64,000 bases of DNA from Thiotrichaceae bacterium. Lineage in GTDB: Bacteria > Pseudomonadota > Gammaproteobacteria > Beggiatoales > Beggiatoaceae. Position numbers and translations under genes: made by a program. The DNA lies in assembly GCA_011391085.1 (NCBI GenBank), contig JAABRD010000005.1, forward strand, positions 62,001 through 126,000, written 5' to 3'. The notes below the pieces were generated by a model. The model made no database searches. It had not been told where the DNA came from and worked only from the letters and a program-made list of their open reading frames with translations. Every line of letters starts with the position of its first letter. The first letter of the stretch is position 1. This document shows, one piece after another, positions 61,363-64,000 of this stretch.

Positions 61363-62274
61363 ATGACTAAATTAGCGACGATACCTATCCTAAAATATCC
61401 CGTAGAAAAGTCTCACTCCAAGACAGGTTTAGCCGTGACGGAGGCCGAATATTGGAACAAATATTATGAGAACTCTGACCACAATTATGAATGGAACGAT
61501 GGCTATTTGGAGGAAAAATTCGTGTCTGATAAACTGACAACTTTAGAATATGAGTGGTTTTTTGAACTTCTCAGGAATTTTTTGAGAGTTCATCCGGATG
61601 GCGAAATGGTGGCACTCGAAACGGGATTTCGTCTCGTCTTACCTCACAAAACGACCATTCGCAAACCAGATTTAGGGGTCATTCTGTATAGCAATCCGGT
61701 GCCCTGGCAAAATCTTGACAACTCGTATCACGGCATCTGTGACTTATGTGTGGAAGCGTTATCAGATTCTGATCAGGACAAGATGGAACGAGACACGGTC
61801 ACCAAATTTTCTGAGTACGCCCAGGCTGGGGTGAAGGAGTATTATATTCTCTATGCCAAAGGCGAACCCATGAACTTTTACCATCTGTCTCCGCGGGGTG
61901 TGTATGTTCCCATCAAGCCGATTGGTAAAGATGTGATTCGTTCGAAAGTGTTACCAGGCTTTCAATTTCGAATTTCGGATTTGTCTCGCCAACCTTCACC
62001 AGAAGAGATGAGTGAAGACATGGTCTATCAGAATTTCATGTTGCCCGCATTGCGAGAAGCAAAAAGACAAGCGAAAGAGGTTTTGCAACGGGCGCAGTGG
62101 GCTGAACGACAGGCGGAATTGGACCGACAACAGGCCGAATTGGATCGACAACGGGCACAGTGGGCCGAACAACGGGCTGAATCTGAACAGCAACGGGCCG
62201 ACGCCGCAGAAGCAGAAGTGGTTCGTTTGATGGCGTTGTTGCATAAGAAAATGGAGAACGAACAGAAACAGTAA
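61363..62274 (+). CDS. Uma2-family (DUF820) PD-(D/E)xK protein with coiled-coil tail
   Basis: The protein has 303 residues. YYENSDHNYEWNDGYLEEKF starts the Uma2 fold (acidic residues), FRLVLPHKTTIRKPDLGVIL carries the central Asp, LCVEALSDSD the Glu, and KFSEYAQAGVKEYYIL the Lys/Tyr region. This order fits a PD-(D/E)xK nuclease-like core. From about residue 228 the tail RAQWAERQAELDRQQAELDR is a heptad coiled coil with short repeats of QAELDRQ, as in the 19227 protein. A possible mobile or defence role has been suggested for the family, but none is established. Confidence 0.87.
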   Translation: MTKLATIPILKYPVEKSHSKTGLAVTEAEYWNKYYENSDHNYEWNDGYLEEKFVSDKLTTLEYEWFFELLRNFLRVHPDGEMVALETGFRLVLPHKTTIRKPDLGVILYSNPVPWQNLDNSYHGICDLCVEALSDSDQDKMERDTVTKFSEYAQAGVKEYYILYAKGEPMNFYHLSPRGVYVPIKPIGKDVIRSKVLPGFQFRISDLSRQPSPEEMSEDMVYQNFMLPALREAKRQAKEVLQRAQWAERQAELDRQQAELDRQRAQWAEQRAESEQQRADAAEAEVVRLMALLHKKMENEQKQ

Positions 62275-62280
62275 CTCGTA

Positions 62281-62313
62281 GAAACCGAGTTTTTCCCCAA
62301 AAACTCGGTTTCT
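62281..62313. repeat. GAAACCGAGTTTTTCC palindrome, family F
   Basis: AGAAACCGAGTTTTTCCCCA and AAACTCGGTTTCT are mirror arms between the Uma2 and thymidylate synthase-like genes. Confidence 0.75.
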
Positions 62314-62342
62314 CAACCTTTCCACTTAAATCAACAATCCCA

Positions 62343-63797
62343 ATGAAATTTGACCCCCTTTATTATTCTGACCGCCTCCAAATAATGAATCCTGACGGTG
62401 ATGTCGGCATCGTCACGCTATGGTCACCTGTCAAACAAGTTCTTAAAGTGTTAGGCAGTTTGGACGTGGACTTATCTCCCACCTCCTCCAGAATTGCTGT
62501 GATAGCCAATTTATATGGCAATGGGCTACCTCAAATGCTACGAAATTTATTATGGAATCCGCAAATTACCTATCTATTGGCAATGGGGCAAAATTTGTCG
62601 GGGTCGCGAGAAGAGTTGGTAAATTTCTTCCACAACGGTTTAGAAGCGGTGGAATATCTCGGCACCCCAGCTTATCGTATCGTTGGCACTCAACGCATTA
62701 TCGATGGTTTCGTCAATCCCACAGATTTTCAAAATGGGATTCTCGTCACCACGTTTGGCAAATTGAGTGAAACTGAGACTAAAGAAGGGGTGGTCAACTT
62801 CTTTCAGGCGTTACCACCTCCTTCTCTACCCGCTATAGAAAGGCGAAACGTTCCGATTCCCAAGGTAGAAGTGCAACGCTTCCCTTCCGAACCACGGCAA
62901 CATAGTATTTTGCGAGACACGCCGTTGGAAGCATGGAAAGAATTAATTTTTCGCATTGTGCGATTTGGCTATCCGGTGGCATTGAAAAAGGGCAAGCGTA
63001 TGGAACTGCAAAATGTGAAAGTCGTGATCGAACACCCTCTGTCGGAAACGGCAGAGGAGTTGCAGAATTATGGCTTTTCACTCGCCCATTTTCAAGAGTA
63101 TCAGCGGCAAATCTTGAATCCTCAGTTATCCGAACAAAGCTACACGTATGGCAACCGAATCCGTGGTTACTACTCTTATCAGGGAGAAGTGGTAGATTCA
63201 CTGGCCATTGTCATTCAACGGTTGCAGGAGGATAAGGAAACGCGCCATGCTTATGTTTCACTCTGGGATAACAGTAGGGACTTACCAGAAGGACATCAGT
63301 GCCCCTGTTTGGTCTCGTTATTTTTTAGATATTTTGACAATAAGTTGACCTTGACTGCCACGTTTCGCACTCATAACGCAATGGATGCGTGGTTAGAGAA
63401 CGTGTATGGACTCATGGCCATTCAACAATTGGTGGCGCATCAAGTGCCAATGGAAACGGGTGCTATCACTGTCTTGAGTCATTCCATCAGCGTCAGTGAC
63501 GACGTGTTAGAACGGGCGAAACGGATTGCCACAAATCAACTTTTGGAGAGGTCACAAGAGAGAGAACCGCAGTATGATCCTTATGGCAATTTTGCTGTGA
63601 CGGTGGATCATGAGACTCGTCAAATTGTGGTTCAACACACTTATCAAGGTGCTGTCATAGCCGAGTATCGTGGCGTCACGGCAGAAGAGATTGAACGACA
63701 GTTAGCACGAGATGAGGCATTGTCAGACATTTCTCATGCGTTGTATTTGGGGAGAGAAATCGCTAAAAAGGAGGTTTTTTTAGCGGATAGTGGATAG
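62343..63797 (+). CDS. Thymidylate synthase-like enzyme fused to an MtrA/DUF4346-like domain
   Basis: The protein has 484 residues. An N-terminal domain (about 10-160) with IAVIANLYGNGLPQMLRNLL and TYLLAMGQNLSGSREEL resembles the DUF4346/MtrA family. The C-terminal half is ThyA-like: YGNRIRGYYS, WDNSRDLPEGHQCPCLVSLF with Cys322 at the catalytic position, FRTHNAMDAWLENVYGLMAI. The His after the catalytic Cys in ThyA is Leu here, as in archaeal-type enzymes. It might methylate dUMP or hydroxymethylate a nucleotide. The final residues ADSG come from a GCGGATAGTGGATAG heptamer array. Confidence 0.8.
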   Translation: MKFDPLYYSDRLQIMNPDGDVGIVTLWSPVKQVLKVLGSLDVDLSPTSSRIAVIANLYGNGLPQMLRNLLWNPQITYLLAMGQNLSGSREELVNFFHNGLEAVEYLGTPAYRIVGTQRIIDGFVNPTDFQNGILVTTFGKLSETETKEGVVNFFQALPPPSLPAIERRNVPIPKVEVQRFPSEPRQHSILRDTPLEAWKELIFRIVRFGYPVALKKGKRMELQNVKVVIEHPLSETAEELQNYGFSLAHFQEYQRQILNPQLSEQSYTYGNRIRGYYSYQGEVVDSLAIVIQRLQEDKETRHAYVSLWDNSRDLPEGHQCPCLVSLFFRYFDNKLTLTATFRTHNAMDAWLENVYGLMAIQQLVAHQVPMETGAITVLSHSISVSDDVLERAKRIATNQLLERSQEREPQYDPYGNFAVTVDHETRQIVVQHTYQGAVIAEYRGVTAEEIERQLARDEALSDISHALYLGREIAKKEVFLADSG

Positions 63798-63924
63798 TGG
63801 ATAGCGATTTTTCTTTGTTTTGGACTAGAGGCTTTAGCCGGGGACGTGCCGCGATTTCCGACAGAAGCTTCTCAGTAATTTTCCACTCTCCACTCTCCAC
63901 TCTCCACTCTCCGTTATCTCTCCA
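63780..63924. repeat. Heptamer array and family A arm at the right edge
   Basis: TAGCGGATAGTGGATAGTGG continues into GGACTAGAGGCTTTAGCCGG (a single arm, partner decayed at GACAGAAGCTTCTCAG) and then CCACTCTCCACTCTCCACTC. It separates two convergent genes. Confidence 0.8.
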
Positions 63925-64000
63925 CTATTCCTCCACCAACTTTCGTCTCCTGATCAAATAATTCGCTACTTCCGGCGGCAACGCTTTGGCAATTCGTTCG
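63925..64000 (-). CDS. C-terminal end of an unknown minus-strand gene
   Basis: A minus-strand frame enters from the right edge and reads ERIAKALPPEVANYLI then RRRKLVEE before TAG (63925-63927). Only 24 codons are visible. The frame is free of repeat sequence and looks like a helical C-terminus. The product cannot be named. Confidence 0.5.
   Translation of the reverse strand, partial: ERIAKALPPEVANYLIRRRKLVEE

Overview
The window looks like a chromosome segment of a gammaproteobacterium, most likely one of the large sulfur bacteria (Thiotrichales, Beggiatoaceae-like). This is an inference. It rests on a gammaproteobacterial-type RelA, PrpB and CheA/CheW/CheY, on Roadblock and Uma2 proteins, on toxin-antitoxin debris, and above all on intergenic DNA packed with heptamer arrays and palindromic repeats. 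No rRNA, tRNA or CRISPR array was recognised, so the taxonomy is not proven.

Layout. 1-1415: end of a two-domain family 2 glycosyltransferase. 1621-3498: double-receiver regulator, Roadblock protein and a truncated Roadblock copy. 3595-8063: DUF1624-like membrane protein, cysteine-repeat lipoprotein, secreted DUF4412-like protein, small ORF and a TumE-type toxin-antitoxin pair. 8093-13505: glycogen and polyphosphate genes glgA, glgB and ppgK. 13754-16910: an accessory island bounded by a duplicated ~100 bp segment, holding an antitoxin, a doc toxin broken by a MITE, a DNA methyltransferase fused to a nuclease-like domain, and an orphan higA. 16984-22571: prpE, a Uma2 protein and decayed genes. 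22717-33996: one minus-strand chemotaxis locus in the order cheY, cheA, cheW, then three chemoreceptors. 34400-35116: vapBC with vapC broken by a MITE. 35607-38325: glycosyltransferase and a LAB_N/GT39 fusion. 38547-47917: a large beta-propeller/LamG protein and a 1,702-residue dual-kinase sensor. 48082-53796: GspJ, thioredoxin, acyltransferase, nucleotidyltransferase/sugar-transferase fusion, two related membrane proteins and HypB. 54072-64000: relA, an unknown helical protein, MOSC protein, CHAT fragment, prpB, a small lipoprotein, a second Uma2 protein, and a thymidylate synthase fused to an MtrA-like domain.

How the genes fit together. GlgA, GlgB and PpgK point to glycogen and polyphosphate storage. 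PrpE and PrpB are two steps of propionate use by the methylcitrate route, although they are 40 kb apart and prpC is not here. The chemotaxis locus supplies a receptor-kinase core but no cheR, cheB or cheZ; one receptor does carry a CheR-type C-terminal pentapeptide.

The strongest new observations concern small mobile elements. One MITE family (ends TAGTAATATT, TA target duplication) interrupts a doc gene and a vapC gene; removing the element plus one TA restores each reading frame exactly. A third copy has a natural empty site beside it. A second family (ends GGTAGTGATGCA) shows 8-bp target duplications at four sites. Repeats of several kinds have also been absorbed into coding sequence, giving stop codons, protein tails, an internal linker, and an in-frame fusion of two membrane-protein genes.
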